Of a stretch of 64,000 bases of DNA, positions 36,000 to 52,041 are shown piece by piece. Source of the stretch: Adiantum capillus-veneris (Eukaryota > Streptophyta > Polypodiopsida > Polypodiales > Pteridaceae); assembly GCA_014529385.2 (NCBI GenBank), contig CM043960.1, positions 40,156,281-40,220,280 on the forward strand, given 5' to 3'. The position numbers were made by a program, and so were the translations under genes. Numbering within the stretch: the first letter of the stretch is position 1; each line of letters opens with the position of its first letter. Below the pieces are notes generated by a model. The model did not search any database. It was given only the letters and a program-made list of their open reading frames with translations, and was not told where the DNA came from.

Positions 36000-37330
36000 T
36001 TTCCTTTCTCTATTTTATACACAAAATCGGTTACTTTTAATGAGGATAAGTATCTAAACTAATTATTTGAGGTTAAGATATCTATCACGAGTTCCTCAAG
36101 GTATGTTTTACCTCTGATAAGTATCTCAAAGGTTTTTGGATTAATTTACTATTTTCCCCTTTTATTTTTTCCTAAAAATAATGTAATTCTGCTCAGATAA
36201 TAAGTTAAACTAATTTTATGAGGTTAAGATAATTATCACGGGTCCCATAAGGTATGATTTACCTTCGATAATTATCCAAAGTATTTTGGATTAGTTTACT
36301 ATTATCCCCCTTTTATTGTTCCCTAAAAACAGTGTAATTTTATTGAGGCAATTAGTTAGACTAATTATTTTAGATTAAGATAATTATTCTGGGTTCCATA
36401 AAATGTGATTTACCTTTAATAATTATCTCAAAGCAGTTTTTATTAGTTTGCTATTTTCCCCTTTTATTTTCTCCTAAAAATAGTGTAATTTTGTTCAAAT
36501 AATTAGTAAAACTAATTATCTACAATTAAGATAATTATCAAAGGTTCTATAAAATGTGATTTACCTCTTATAATTATCCCAAATAATTTTGGATTAATTT
36601 GCTATTTTTCCCCTTTTATTTTCTCCTAAAAACAGTGTAATTCTGTTCAAATAAGTAGTTAGACTAATTATTTGAGGTTAAGATAATTTTCACAGGTTTC
36701 ATAAGATCTAATTTACATCTAATAATTATCTCAAAGAATTTTGGATCAATTTTCTATTTCCCTCTTTTAATTTTCTGTAAAAATAGTGTAATTATGCTGA
36801 GATAATTAGTTAATCTAAGTATCTGAGGTTAAGATAATTATCACGGATTCCATAAAATGTGATTTACTACTGATAGTTATCTCAAAACATTTTGGGTCAA
36901 TTTGCTATTTTCCCCCTTTTAATTTTTTCTAAAAACAGTGTAATTATGCTGAGATAATTAGTTAAACTAATTACCAGTGGTCAAGATAATTTTCATGAGT
37001 TTTATAAAATGTTATTTACCACTAATAATTATTTCAAAGCATTTTGGATCAGTTTGCTATTTTTCCCTTTTAATTTTCTCTAAAAACAGTGTTATTATGC
37101 TGTGATAATTAGTTAAACTACTTATTTGAGAATAAGATAATTATCACGAGGTTTTTAAGATTTTATTTATCTCTAATAATTATCTTAAAGCATTTTGGAT
37201 CAATTTGGTATTTTTCCCCTTTTAATTTCTCCTTAAAACAGTGTAATTCTGCTAACATAATTAGTTAGACTAATTATCTGAGGTTAAGACAATTATCACG
37301 GGTGATTTACCTCTGATAAATATCTCAAAT
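36000..37330. repeat. About nine ~151-bp tandem units in the solo LTR
   Basis: Blocks of TTTGCTATTTTCCCCTTTTA recur near 36148, 36298, 36449, 36600, 36755, 36903, 37055 and 37208, each with GTGTAATTNTGCTGAGATAA- and AAGATAATTATCACGGG-type parts. Homologous in place and period to the tandem units of the 5' LTR. Confidence 0.92.
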
Positions 37331-37410
37331 CATTTTGTGTTAGTTCTACTTAATTAATTATAAAAATTACTCAAAAATTACAAGATAATTCTCCTAGCAT
37401 AATGATAGTC

Positions 37411-37464
37411 GAGGAATCTCAAATCTTGAGCGAGATTTTCCGAGCAATCCCTAAAAGGAGCAAG
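37411..37464 (+). repeat. Left terminal inverted repeat of the Mutator-like element
   Basis: GAGGAATCTC start, conserved core at 37428-37447, and GAGCAAG at 37458-37464. Partner of 51988-52041. Confidence 0.85.
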
Positions 37465-38302
37465 ACTGTTCAAGGCACTCTATACAAAACAAAAACCAAA
37501 CAAGATTCTAGGTGGCTTCAAGCACAAGTATAAAAAAAACTGAAACAAGATTACAACTAATTTTAATGGTAAACAACCACAATTTTTTGTCAGAAAAAAC
37601 CCCTTGAACAAGGGTTTGGTAGATGTTTCCTTTGATGGGCTAGAACAACTGGAACCCATACAATAGCATGTTGATATTCCTCTTCTTGGAACTAGTTGCC
37701 CTCGTATATTGGAAGCTCATTTCTACCACCATTGATCCTTGTTGGGAATAGTCGCACCATGATTCCAATGGATATAGATCTTCTATTCCTACCTCCCTAC
37801 ATGTAGGACCATGAGACTTACACTAAAAGAGTAAGGTTGTTGCTACTCGAACAAATCTTATGAATAAGGACAGTGTGGGAGCTTGAGCTTCTCTTCACTT
37901 CTTCTTCTCCTCTCTTAAGGTAGCTCAAGTTATTGTGGGTTGATGTATGATAACATACTATGCATTTTAAGTTACTCTAGAGAAAATGGTATAAACTTGA
38001 AAATAATTCTATTTATTACAATGAGGCTATTCTTTTCAGAAAATCCACATCATGGTACATATTAAAGTTTGGATCACACCATCATAGGTAGCCTTCTATC
38101 GGAGGGGCAATGGGGGGGGGGAGTGGGAATTAGTGGTGTTGCCAAAGGTGGTGGCGACAAACTTGTCAAAGGAGGTGGCAATGGTGGGGGATTATAAAGA
38201 GTGCTTTGATAGAAGAGTACACAAGGTTGATAAAGCTATAACAATTTTCTTATGACAACTTTGTCTACATGCTAGTTCTCTTTCACCTCCCATATCGATA
38301 GA

Positions 38303-38606
38303 AACCTAAGTTTAGTGTAATTCCACCTACAAATTTTGAGATTTATCTTAAAAATTCAAAGTAGAAGGTGAATAAACCTACAAATTTTAAAGAAATTTAG
38401 TGAAAAAAATTCTCTTAAATTTTCCATGTTTATATGAGCACAACTCAATGTTCCTAGACTGCTTGGGGTTCCTAGTATGCTGAGTTGTCCATCATGCCTC
38501 GACCCAGATTACTCACCCAAAAATTATGTAGGTTTTCTCACTTTCAAATTTAAAATTTAGAGGTAAATCACAAAATTTGCAAGTGGGATTACACTAAACC
38601 TAGGTT
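38303..38606. mobile_element. ~304-bp MITE
   Basis: Terminal inverted repeats of about 42 bp: AACCTAAGTTTAGTGTAATT at 38303 and the complement of AACCTAGGTTTAGTGTAATC at 38606, continuing through CCACYTRCAAATTTTG. No coding potential. Target duplication is not clear because the flanks are A/T runs. Confidence 0.8.
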
Positions 38607-38619
38607 TTTTTTTCAACCC

Positions 38620-41160
38620 CTCCCCCTCTCTTTCTCTCTGCTCGCTCTCTCTCTATCTCTTTAAAAGAAAAGTCTCTGAAAGAGCTCGTGTCGGTGTCGA
38701 CTTTTTTTTAAGAGACATGGAGAGAAGAGGAGGGGATCTCATATAGGCGAGGGAAGACTGGAAGTGAAGAGACTGAGGAGGCGGAGATCGTGCATGATGT
38801 AGGATCAACATATCTGTTGATAGCCATTTTTCGGCTCTCCATAATTGCTATACTAAGTTACTCCACCCTACCAAATTCACCCAAACGCTATGGCTATCCC
38901 TACCATTTCATTGTACATAGGCGTGTGTGAGTTAGGGGGCTTTTCCCATATCTTCTTAAAAAACCCTCAGCTAGCTAGTCACTGGGCTAGGTGAGCCAAA
39001 AAAAAATAAAAAAAATAAAAAAATAAAAGTATATTATGGCCTCTTTGTGTGTAAATATTTCATTGTATATATGGCCTAAATATAGGGATTTTTTATAATT
39101 ATTTTGGTATTTGATTTAAATATTTCTACTTAGGTGTGTGTTTTATTAAACCTATGTACACCTTCTTTCATCCTCTTACACCATAATTATTTTATTATTT
39201 TATTTTTTTTGCCAATATGTACATACTCTAACCTCATATTTTTCCTTTATACAAATCACTCCCACATTTTCACCCTCACCCTCGTGAAAACAAAAAATTG
39301 ATTTCTACTCATTGGTCAAGTTTATTATATTATTTACTTGCATACCTTTTCCTCTTTCACCCAAAATAATTCAAAGAGGGACCATATCATATGATTCCAA
39401 TATCTTTCCATATCCATAACTCCTCCATATTTTTATTATTTTTTTTACTCATTATTCTAACACCATGTGCTCATTGAGCTAAAGTCCATGAATAGTCCAT
39501 ACACTAGTCCCACCATGTATATATTTCTTTATTCACCAATAATCCTCCTCCATGCATGTGTCAAGGGCAACTTGGATGCTTTGTATTATGATATGACAAA
39601 GGAGGGGCTCACTCTTGGATGCATTGTACAAATTCAACAAAGGAGGGGTCCACTAAAAGACTTTTGCAAGCATAAAAACAGGCTTTTTGGTGAGAATTTT
39701 GGCACCTATCTCCACTCCGAATTTGGAGCAGTGGTCAAAAGAGAAAATGTAGCCCACGCTCTGAATAATCACCTCAAATTTTTTCATGATTTTTGGAGCT
39801 ACCAGCGGTGAGCTATGATTTTTTGAGTGGACCCCAGTCTGCCCACTTTTTTCACAAGTAGCCCATAGTCTTCTCTCACCTCTTTCCACACTTCTACACA
39901 CACACACACACATTTCTTTCAATCCCTCACTCAAACCTGCACCTTCAATGGTTTCTCTCACCTTCTTCACCATTAACCTCCCCACTTACTCCCATAGCTC
40001 TCATATGAGCTCTCCATGTACATACACCATCTCTATGCCTCTCTCTATTATCTCCAAAGTACAATTCCATCTTACTCCTTATATATATACATAAATTCAG
40101 CATGTGTACCATGCTTAACCTCTGCAAATCAAAAGATCTCATCAACGGAATTACCATTTTCATCACGATGATCAACCTTGGCAGCGGCGGCGTAAAGAAG
40201 CGAAGAAGAAGAAGAAGACCAGCGGTCATTTTTTCCACAATCTACACAAGGGTGAGTTCAAGCTTCTTCAAAGCTTCACCATCTCAATGATTCTCTTTTA
40301 ATTCACCCCTCTTCCTTCATCAAATCAAATCACTCTACCCATTGTAAATGTAACATTAACTTTCTAATGATTACTAACGACTAACATGCTAACACAAAAT
40401 AGCATTGACCTAACCATAAAAGACACCTCACCTCAAGACATGTGTATAGTAACACACACACTCTCTCTCTCTTTCTCTCTCCTTACTTACTTTCACCTTA
40501 TCTACCATCAATAATGCTCTCTTTTGAGCCCACACCCATGACTCAAGCAGACAAAGAAGGCCCGCAATGTTTTGATATTCAAAAAATTCATAATCCTGAT
40601 TTGTTAGCTTGTAAATTAGGATTTCCAATAATCTTTATGAGGGGTCTCCAACCTATAAATAGGCCCCTCTCCTTCTTGTAAAACAACCTCCAATATCTCA
40701 CATAGCACCCCAACACTCTATGCGTGAGGAGAGACTTAGGTGTAGCAACCACTTGTGAGCTTCACTCTTGGTGTGAGAGAAGCCTTCAAGCTACACATTG
40801 CAAGTGAGAGAGCGTGAGTTCCACAAATCTCAAAACCACTATTGTATATGCTCCTTCATCATCAATAAATTGAGGTTTGGTGCATCAAAGGCGTGATTCG
40901 ACGTTCAAATCTTCGTCCTTCTATTTGTGCAATACGGTTTGGTGAATTCAAGGTGACTTGTGTATTTTGAGTCTTTATCGGTTGATCTTGATTTTAGGAA
41001 GTGTTTTAGTGTGTTTTTCATTGCCAATTTTGTGTCCATTGTAAGAGGGTATTGTGGTGAGAGGTCTCCCACACCCTAAGACAGTGTGTGTGTGTGTTTT
41101 GGCAATGTTTAGCAATCACTAAGCATTGAATGAGTTTTGTACAAGTTCTACGATAGCATC
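38620..41160. other. Unassigned cargo of the Mutator-like element with a promoter-like block
   Basis: No recognised protein. ACCTATAAATAGGCCCC at about 40650 is a good TATA box, followed by a CT-rich leader, and AATAAATTGAGG occurs at about 40865. This order resembles the U3-R region of an LTR or a captured promoter. The open frame 39467-39811 has no known motif. Confidence 0.45.
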
Positions 41161-41612
41161 ATAACGAACCATCTCCATTTGCAAGTCACAAATAAGGTAT
41201 TACGCAAGATCCTTTTCTCTCTCTCTCTTCCCTTTGCTCTAGCTCTCTCTGGTCCCTGGTCCATTTTGTGTGTGTCTTGGTGTGAGGTTGCTTGTGTGTG
41301 TTGTGTGGTGCATCTTCTTGGTTGTGCCAAAATCTCTCTTGCGTCCTAGTTCGCATACCATAACTAGGTGGTGCCCCTATCTTGTTTGGGTTTGGTTGTG
41401 GGTTTGTTGTTGTGTTGTGCTTGTGGTTGCCCCAGCCCCAATTGAGCAGCACGGGAGCCTTGAGGGGTGTTTAGAGGTCGCCTCTCTTGTTGCCCGCCCC
41501 GGACCGCCTCACTGTGTTGATGTGCGCCACGCAACCTTGAACTCTGTCACAAGTAGAACTTTTGCATGTTGACGCAGCCCAACCTAATCTCTTGTGGCAT
41601 CATCGTTTTTAG

Positions 41613-41728
41613 TGTGGCGGCTTGAGTAGGTTTCTCCCAAACCCGACTAAGCATCGTGTGAAGAATCATGGTGGTTGTTGGACTAAGCTGGCGGCTTCAG
41701 TAGGTTTTTCCCAAACCAGACTAAGCAG
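41613..41728. repeat. Two direct ~38-bp repeats
   Basis: GGCGGCTTGAGTAGGTTTCT at about 41616 and GGCGGCTTCAGTAGGTTTTT at about 41690, each followed by CCCAAACC.GACTAAGCA. Confidence 0.8.
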
Positions 41729-41841
41729 GGGAGGGAGAGCACGCGCTCCTGCGAGGCAAGAGTTCAAAACTTATGGTGGGGACGGGTAGAGGCAGCAAAA
41801 GGAGACCGGAGAGGTGCAGCTGTGCTAAAGCGCACTTCTCT

Positions 41842-44620
<2,779 letters not shown>

Positions 44621-44623
44621 ACT

Positions 44624-44678
44624 AAAAAAGAAACTCTCTGAAAGAGTGCGCGCCGCTCTTTCAGAGAGTTTCTTTTTT
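44624..44678. repeat. Perfect 23-bp hairpin with GC loop
   Basis: AAAAAAGAAACTCTCTGAAA plus GAG pairs perfectly with CTCTTTCAGAGAGTTTCTTT plus TTT around the nine-base loop TGCGCGCCG. A partial relative (TCTCTGAAAGAGC) is at about 38671. Confidence 0.9.
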
Positions 44679-44756
44679 ATTTTGAGAGAGAGAGTCTTCT
44701 TTATTGTGTGAGAGAGAGAGAGAGAACATCTGTGCGGGATACCATAGAGAACAGAG

Positions 44757-44934
<178 letters not shown>

Positions 44935-44960
44935 AGAAGAGGGCGAGCGGGAAGAATTCC

Positions 44961-45469
44961 TTTCCGGCGATCAAACGAGTGGCCATGGTGAACTACGGCC
45001 CCATGCCTTTCCGGAGATCAAACGAGTGGCCATGGTGAGCTACGGCCCCAGCTATGAAAAGCTTGTTGTGATCGTCGATGTCGTTGATCAGAATAGGGCC
45101 CTTGGTGATACCCCTGACATGGTCCCCGGTGCTATGAATTTCAAGATGCTTTCGTTAATTGATCCCGTAGTCGAGATACCTAGGATGCCCAAGAAGAAGT
45201 AGCTAGCTGGTGCCATTGAAGCTACAGATATTCACAACAAATGGACTAACAGCTCATGGGGAAGGAAACTAATTGTGCAAAAGAAGCGTGCTTCTCTCAA
45301 CGACTTTGATCGCTTCAAGGTTATGGTGGCCCGGATCAAGAGAGGCTCCATCATCAAAAGGGAATTGGCAAAATTAAGAAAGGAGAAAGCTTTGCTTGCT
45401 TTTGCACTGTCTCAAAGCAAATACATTGGCTTTTTGGATAATAGTTCTATATTAAACAGCAAGCTGTAG
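44961..45469 (+). pseudogene. RPL14: 60S ribosomal protein eL14 (RPL14) retrocopy with premature stop
   Basis: Frame 45004-45469 reads [55 protein letters not shown], then a TAG stop at 45200-45202, then [40 protein letters not shown] and [11 protein letters not shown]. This is eL14 from N-terminal KOW-like region to C-terminal helix, about 130 residues, without introns. The N-terminus is damaged: the ATG at 45003 is out of frame, and a 42-bp segment (TTCCGG.GATCAAACGAGTGG) is duplicated at 44961 and 45006. eL14 is a large-subunit ribosomal protein. The copy is probably processed and then carried by the Mutator-like element. Confidence 0.9.
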
Positions 45470-45914
45470 AACAACAACGAAGTTTTTAAATGTAAAATAG
45501 GAGAGCCATTTCAGTTATACCAAAAGAAAAAAGAGACACAGAGAGACCAGAGGGATGGCTTTCGGCAAGCGCATGGTTGTAGCGTAGCCACCTCCTCCGG
45601 CAGTATAGTGCATGTCCCTGCCGAATCTGGTGCCGGCCTGCCAGGCTCTAGCTCTCTATGTGTGAAGCTTACCTTGCTCAACCTATCGCTCACCACCTAC
45701 CTGGCCTCAGCATCAACATCACCCGCATGATATTCGGTAACAACGGAAGCCGTGTCTGATCACCATTGCTTGCATTGACCTGCCTCATCGTGCACTAATC
45801 TTCATTTATGGTCATTTGTAGTTAGATTCCTGCATGCTGAAATCAAGTTCTCCATCATGCTAGCTCGCTCATGTACTACTTTTTTGGAAAATTTGCATTG
45901 GCGCTTCCTTCTTC

Positions 45915-46024
<110 letters not shown>

Positions 46025-46335
46025 AGTGAGGGTTTCTCTGTGTGCTGTTGCAGCCATCCCATCTCCTCAGCATTTTCCTCTCTCCCCGACAGGCTGTGTA
46101 AAGTTGCCTCGCCATCACCTCTGCCTCTGTCTTCTCATCCATGCGGGTGCTTTTCCGTACAGACTGTCCAATGCTTGGCTGTATCGTGCAACCTTGTTGC
46201 TACAGTATGGGGTATTGTATGTGAAAGTGCCAGTTTCGATCGCTCAAATCCCAATCTATCTTCTTGCCATCGATCGCGATATTGCCCCTGGTCTAGTGTG
46301 TGATTGCTCTGTGTTTTGCATGAGTTGATGGATAG

Positions 46336-46647
46336 ATGAGCAAGAAATGCCCAAGGCGGAACTCAAAACCACTCTTGAGCCCGACCCCAAGCCCGAGCCC
46401 AGAGGTGGCACTGAGTTCCTCTATAGGGTCTCCTCCAGCCGCTCCCATCTTGCAAACCTCGGAGACCACGAGGCCTGATGCCCTCAAGCGAGTATGGGAC
46501 TACATCAAGGATCACAAGCTCCATAGTAGTACTGAGAAATCGTAGATCTTATGTGATCCTCCCTTTAAGAAGGCATTTGGATGAGACATTGTTAGGGTGT
46601 CAAAAGTGATCAAGTACTTGAGTCCCCACTTGTCAAGAAAGGTTTGA
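46336..46647 (+). pseudogene. SWIB/MDM2-domain protein pseudogene
   Basis: An ATG frame opens with Lys/Arg and a Pro/Ser-rich stretch (LLSPTPSPSPEVALSSSIGS), then DALKRVWDYIKDHKLHSS, the first helix of a SWIB domain. After a TAG the same frame continues ILCDPPFKKAFG, a TGA, then DIVRVSKVIKYLSPHLSRKV. This is the rest of the SWIB fold (I.CD..LK.LFG, ...K.LSPH). SWIB proteins act in chromatin remodelling, and small plant versions also work in organelles. Two in-frame stops and no introns indicate a dead copy, probably cargo. Confidence 0.78.
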
Positions 46648-47339
46648 TGGAGCTGTCTACTTTGCCTAAGTCAGTTTTCACCAAAAGACTTAAACTGCTG
46701 TGTTTGGGGAAAAAAACATGCCCATGTTGCATGTTGACTTGTGTTTTAGGTGAAGCCATTATCTGATAGTTTATAGTTTATCTTCTTTTTGATGTAACTC
46801 AAATTTAGGAATTCTGGGAAAAATTCACTAAAATGGGACGATTCTTCTTGTCTCTAGTTTTTAAGGAGATGTGAGCTCGGTCTAGGATGCACATTTTCTT
46901 CTCTCTAGCTCGTGAAGAAATGTGGTGTTTGGATGATGCACTCGCAAGTGTTATTTGTAGCCACCACTTTATATGCAGACATGCAGCAACTCTCAAACAT
47001 ATATTAGAACTGTCAGATGCTGAAGTGTTTGGATGATGCACTCACAAGTGTTATTTGTAGCAACCACATTATATGTGGACATGCAACAAATGTCACTCGT
47101 ATATTACATTTGAAGCTCAACGTCTTGGTTGCACTTCATGCTTCTAGCTAATCCACTTTGTGTGAGCAACAAGAAAAGGAACGAACTTGTTTTGATGAGG
47201 CTATGATCAAAAGAAGCAAACAATCTTAAATTTTAAGGCCGTGCTTCTCCCAAAATAAATATTGTAACAAACATCGATTGAAAATCTAGGCTACAGCTCC
47301 CTACAGGATGAGATTCAAGCTTTTGGGTATTCTACTTTT

Positions 47340-47755
47340 CTCAAACATGGAGGCCAGTGTGTTGGGTTGTGGGTTGAGGCTCCTTGCCAATGCTCAAGCC
47401 TCCAACTTGAGGGTAAGGCACAAGGCTCTAAAGTCTAGAGGAGAATTGCTTATGTCAAAATGGAGGTTAGTGTGTTCTGTTCTGAGTTGAGCCTCCTTGA
47501 CAATGCTCAAGCATCAAACTTGAGGATGAGGCACAAGGCTCTAAAGTCTAGAGGAGAACTACTTGAGTCAAACATGAATGATAGAGAGTTGGGTTGTGGT
47601 TTGAGGCTTTTTGTCAATGCTCAAGGTTCAAACTTGAGGGCAAGGCACAAGGCTCTAAAATGTAAAGGAGCACCACTTTTTGCCAATGCTCAAGGCTCAA
47701 ACTTGAGGGCGAGGCACAAGGCTCTAAAATGTAGAGGAGCACCACTTCTCTAATG
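47340..47755. repeat. Four tandem copies of a GCTCAAACTTGAGG unit
   Basis: CAATGCTCAAGSYTCMAACTTGAGG followed by GGCACAAGGCTCTAAA and GAGGAG occurs at about 47387, 47500, 47614 and 47685; spacing is ~113-114 bp, then ~71 bp. The open frames across it are repeat-driven. Confidence 0.9.
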
Positions 47756-48199
47756 TGACTCAACAAAATTTAAAAACTTGTGAGTTGTGGTGGTGCCATC
47801 ATGCTCCAACAGTGATCGGGAAAAATGTGTCTCAACTTAATATCATGCCGTTTTCAATTTCCAAAATGCCCGTTAAGCGCAAGGGGAATGGGAGAAATTC
47901 CACCCCAAAATAGAGAAAAATAGTGTAAAAACCTAAAATAGTAACTTAATTTTTTTTAATTAAATTTTCCTCTTGGAAAATTCAATCAAAGGAATTTTGT
48001 ATGTTTCCAAACCTGATTTTTCCCGAACACTGTGCTCCAAACATACAAGTCATGACAAAACTCAAACTTCGAAATGGGAAGGTTGATCAAGCTGCCTTCA
48101 AGTTGCACTTTAGTTTGAATTTGCACTTTAATTCGAATTAGGAGTGGCTTGAAGCTGACGACCGTCAGGAGATCTGACGCCTGATGACGACCGTCTGAC

Positions 48200-49430
48200 A
48201 AGTTCTACAAGGGAAGGAACGTGCCTCTGTGGAGGGGCTGTTGTTGCAGGCGCTCACATGAGATTGCGCAGCGTGTGAGCCTTGAGGAGGAGGTGAGGTC
48301 ATGAAAATTGTGAGCTTGCAAGAGCGGCATGACGACATCATCCAAAGGATCAGTAGTGGTTCTCATCGAATTTGAGGATGCCACCTTCATTGACGAGGGT
48401 GACGCCAGCTCTTCACCTGATGCTGCTCCGTGCTTCGACCTGATGCTACTTTCAGTTCTTCAACCCGCTTCCACCTTCGTTGACGCCACCTCTTCCACCT
48501 TTGTTGACGAGGGTGCCACCAACTCTTCCACCTTCGTTGATGAGGGTGCCATCATCTCTTTACTCAATGTTTCTTTAGGATCATTAGCCCGCTTCCAGGA
48601 TTATTTCTCGTTGCAAACACAGCGGCCGGCTGAGATGAGTTGACTGAGAATAGTCGAGAAAGCATTAGCCATGGCCTCAAGATGGATGTGTGAGGCTTGG
48701 GCTACCTCACCCACACCTGCGCCGGTCTCCTAGACCTTTCCCCTCACCTCCACAATTTGTACCTCCACTTTCAATGGACCATGATCCAAACATGCGCCAG
48801 CTGAAATCCGCCCTATCTCTTCATTACCACCACCACCAACTTCTCGTCTCTACCCTCTGGTCCAGCTGCAAACCTCTCTATCTCTTCATTACCACCACTA
48901 GCAACTTGTAACATGTAACTTGCTATCACTCATCACATGTAACCATCATCAGAACTGAGGCCCTGCTGTATTTCTAAACTCAATTCTTTTTGGAGTTTCG
49001 ATAAAGGACATTTAACTGGGCCTTATGAGATGTCTTGTGTAGAAGCTCCTTTGAGTTGTGATAGCTTGGTCAAGTGCGTAGCAGGTCGAGTTGTGATCGC
49101 TAGGTCTATTCTAGTGTGTAGTAGGTCATTTTACCTTGTACTAAGTGTTGCTAGCTATGCGGATTATGGGGATCACTAATGTCTAGTGCTTGATATCCTA
49201 GATTAAAAACACATCTTCTCTCAACACCAATCGACTGAGTCATCATCAGAAAACCGTTTTAGTCCAGTGCCATAGTCTTCTAATAGCCACAATAAAACCT
49301 TAGTGACACCAAGAATAGGTATTGGGTCAAGAAGGAACTAGAGAAAAGCACCTCCACATAGAAAGATTGAGAAGATCTCTACCCTTTGCTAATATGTTTT
49401 GAGCTAGCACCACTCTATGAGGGTGGTTGC
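48200..49430. other. Unassigned cargo with short internal repeats
   Basis: A plus frame 48329-48643 repeats STFVDEGA/TFVDATS. No domain is recognised. It is otherwise unremarkable to 49430. Confidence 0.35.
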
Positions 49431-49468
49431 CAAGCTTATAATATCTTCTGGGATTGGTACCTAGTAGC

Positions 49469-49760
49469 AAGCATGGAGGCTCGAACTTAAGTTCGAGCCT
49501 CCATGCTTGTTCATGCTCATTGTGTATGTAAATAAGGGGGAAGCATAGAGGCTTGTGGGATCTGTACATATTAGCAAGCATGGAGGCTCAAACATAAGTT
49601 TGAGCCTCAATGCTTATTTATGCTCATTTGTATGTAAATGAGGGGAAAGCATGGAGCATCCATGCTTGTTCATGCTCATTATATACGTAAATGAGGGGGA
49701 TTTGTGCCTATAAAAAAGAATGGAGGCTCGAACTTAAGTTCGAGCCTCATGCTCATTATG
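49469..49760. repeat. Cluster of perfect palindromes, ~110-bp spacing
   Basis: 49468-49509 is a 42-bp perfect palindrome without a loop (AAGCATGGAGGCTCGAACTT and its complement). A second, imperfect one is at 49575-49614 and a third at 49720-49753. Between them TTCATGCTCATTRTRTAYGT and AAATGAGGGG recur. Related in wording to the GCTCAAACTTGAG units at 47.3-47.7 kb. Confidence 0.9.
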
Positions 49761-50471
49761 TACGTAAATGAGAGGAAAGCTTGCCGCATGCCTATCATAT
49801 ACTTGAATGAAGGAGAGGCTTTCTCTTAGGTTTTCAGATGATACTTTAAATAATAACTTTCTATTAAGGCTCAAAATTCATACCATTTTTCAAGAAAATG
49901 CAGCTCAATTTCAAGCTTCTAAAAGTCAAGAGCTTACATTTTCTATAGTCTAACCTCTAAAATAGGAGAATGATATTCTTTGTTCTTCCAAAAGACCCTT
50001 TACTTGTAAGTAGTCAAACTTTAACATGTCAAGTGTTGACTAAATTTTGGAGCTATTTTTCCATCTAGCAATGAACAATATTAGCAAAATGATTCCAAAA
50101 TGTACGAAAAGATTCTTTGTATGCATATAAAGAGGATAAATCATTACATTAACTAGAGGATCCTATTACATGGTTGGGTCTTGTATATTGCCAAAATACC
50201 TCCAATTAAATGAACCATTTCAAAAAATGGGACTTGAATTTTTCCCATTATTCCTAAATTGGTCTTATGTGCCATATCTGTATGACAGGTTAGTCATCAG
50301 CATTGATGGAGTCATGCTGTAAAGATCCACTTTTTAGCAAGACAAGTTGAATGATTAGAAGATCCATACCAATTAAAATTGTGAGTGGAGGTCTGAATAT
50401 TGAAAGGGTTAATATGATTTTTGGTTATGACTTGAAAATTAATGGTGTTCCAAGGATCCTCTATCCGCTTG

Positions 50472-50472
<1 letters not shown>

Positions 50473-50560
<88 letters not shown>

Positions 50561-50804
50561 ATTGCGAGTAAGTGTTCACCAAAACCTTTTGTAAGAACCA
50601 ATGGAAAAAAGAACATTGAATATCTTAACAAAAAATTTTGGATTTCTGCCGAGTTTCACACCTAAAATCCTCCAAATTTAGCTAGTTTCCTTCAATGCCA
50701 CCCTCAAAACTAGCATGGAGTTTTCGATTTTGGCCCTTAAAAATTCACTTGAGGCCTGGTTTTTAATGAAGTTTTTGCCAATGCAAATAGTGATATTGTT
50801 ACTC

Positions 50805-50880
<76 letters not shown>
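50473..50880. repeat. Two (GA)n microsatellites
   Basis: GA tracts at 50476-50557 and 50810-50880. Confidence 0.95.
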
Positions 50881-50883
<3 letters not shown>

Positions 50884-50889
50884 AAGCAT

Positions 50890-51987
50890 CTTCTCTCACT
50901 TAGCATTGTTCTTTCTAATGGATACCACCTTATCTTGAGCAGACACAAACTCAAAACAAAGAATTTTCCTGCAAACAAATTAGTATGCAAAGTCACTGCA
51001 GTGACCTTCCCTATTGTTGAAAATTTTATTCCAGATTTGAAGAAGGCTCTAGTACCACCTTTTAGGGTATGGCATGGCTTTGATCTTCATAGATTGGAGC
51101 CGAATTTTCCTCTTATAATTGGTGGCGGCATGAATGACCAAAGATGTAAAGCATATTCCGACGATGATGTGCCCATTGTGTGGTGGATGCTATGGTCTTC
51201 CTGACATCTACCATATTTTTTCAAACAATGATTCAAAATGGAAAGGAGCAGCATCCAACTAACTTTTTCCAATTATGATTATGTATTTCCTAAAAACTTT
51301 AGGCATAGAACTCTATTAATTTTGATTGTTTTTTTATGTAAATTGATTACAAAAGGCATATATTGGTCACTTAAAGAAAAACATGATTTATTGTAACAAA
51401 AAAGTCTTTCATAATTTATGGTGTTTGTCGGGCATGTGTCGTGTAAAAAGGGTGCCTTATATGAAGATCATAACCTTGTAGTATGGGTAGGACAAGACGA
51501 CATGGAAGGGACGATTGGTGTATAAATGAACTAATGAGGTGCAATAAATTGCTATCAAATTGATGTGGCTAAGAGGAGGAAGGATTCACATGCTCTCAAG
51601 TATAAATGACAATCAAGAACCAAAGTACTAGACAAGAGAGCACTTACCTTACAAAAAGAAACATAGAATGACTTGAGCATTAAGTAAAGGTCTAGATCTC
51701 TTATTAATATATCAATCTTACTTCATGCTCAAACATGTGAAGCCCAAGCGAGAAAAATCCAAGCCAAAGAAGAGTAGAAGCAGAGGAGCTTACTGTTAAA
51801 TAAATAGAGAATGAGCCAAAAGATAATATTTTCAAATATTGTGTTACTTCTTTTCAAAGTAAACTTTGATCTTTTGGAATTTAGAAGGTAGTTTATCCAT
51901 TGAAAACTCTTTTTGTTGTAGTGCATCAATATATAACAAACAATAAATATTTTGTTGATGATAAAATTTACTAATTGCGTACAAACA
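50890..51987. other. Unassigned cargo up to the right terminus
   Basis: No recognised gene. The open frame 50935-51204 (+) has no known motif. AT-rich. Confidence 0.4.
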
Positions 51988-52041
51988 CTTGCTCGGGTTT
52001 GTCTTTGCTCGGAAAAACTCGCTCGGTGGGTGGTAAGACTC
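51988..52041 (-). repeat. Right terminal inverted repeat of the Mutator-like element
   Basis: Reads GAGTCTTACC on the minus strand from 52041, core GAGCGAGTTTTTCCGAGCAA at 52024-52005, and GAGCAAG at 51994-51988. Confidence 0.85.

Noticed and set aside
40442-41160. Complete LTR of a second retrotransposon around the TATA box at 40.65 kb
   Set aside because: No partner LTR, primer site or matched TG/CA ends found; kept only as a promoter-like block.
45004-45469. Functional eL14 gene
   Set aside because: In-frame TAG after PKKK, damaged start with a duplicated segment, no introns, and location inside a transposon.
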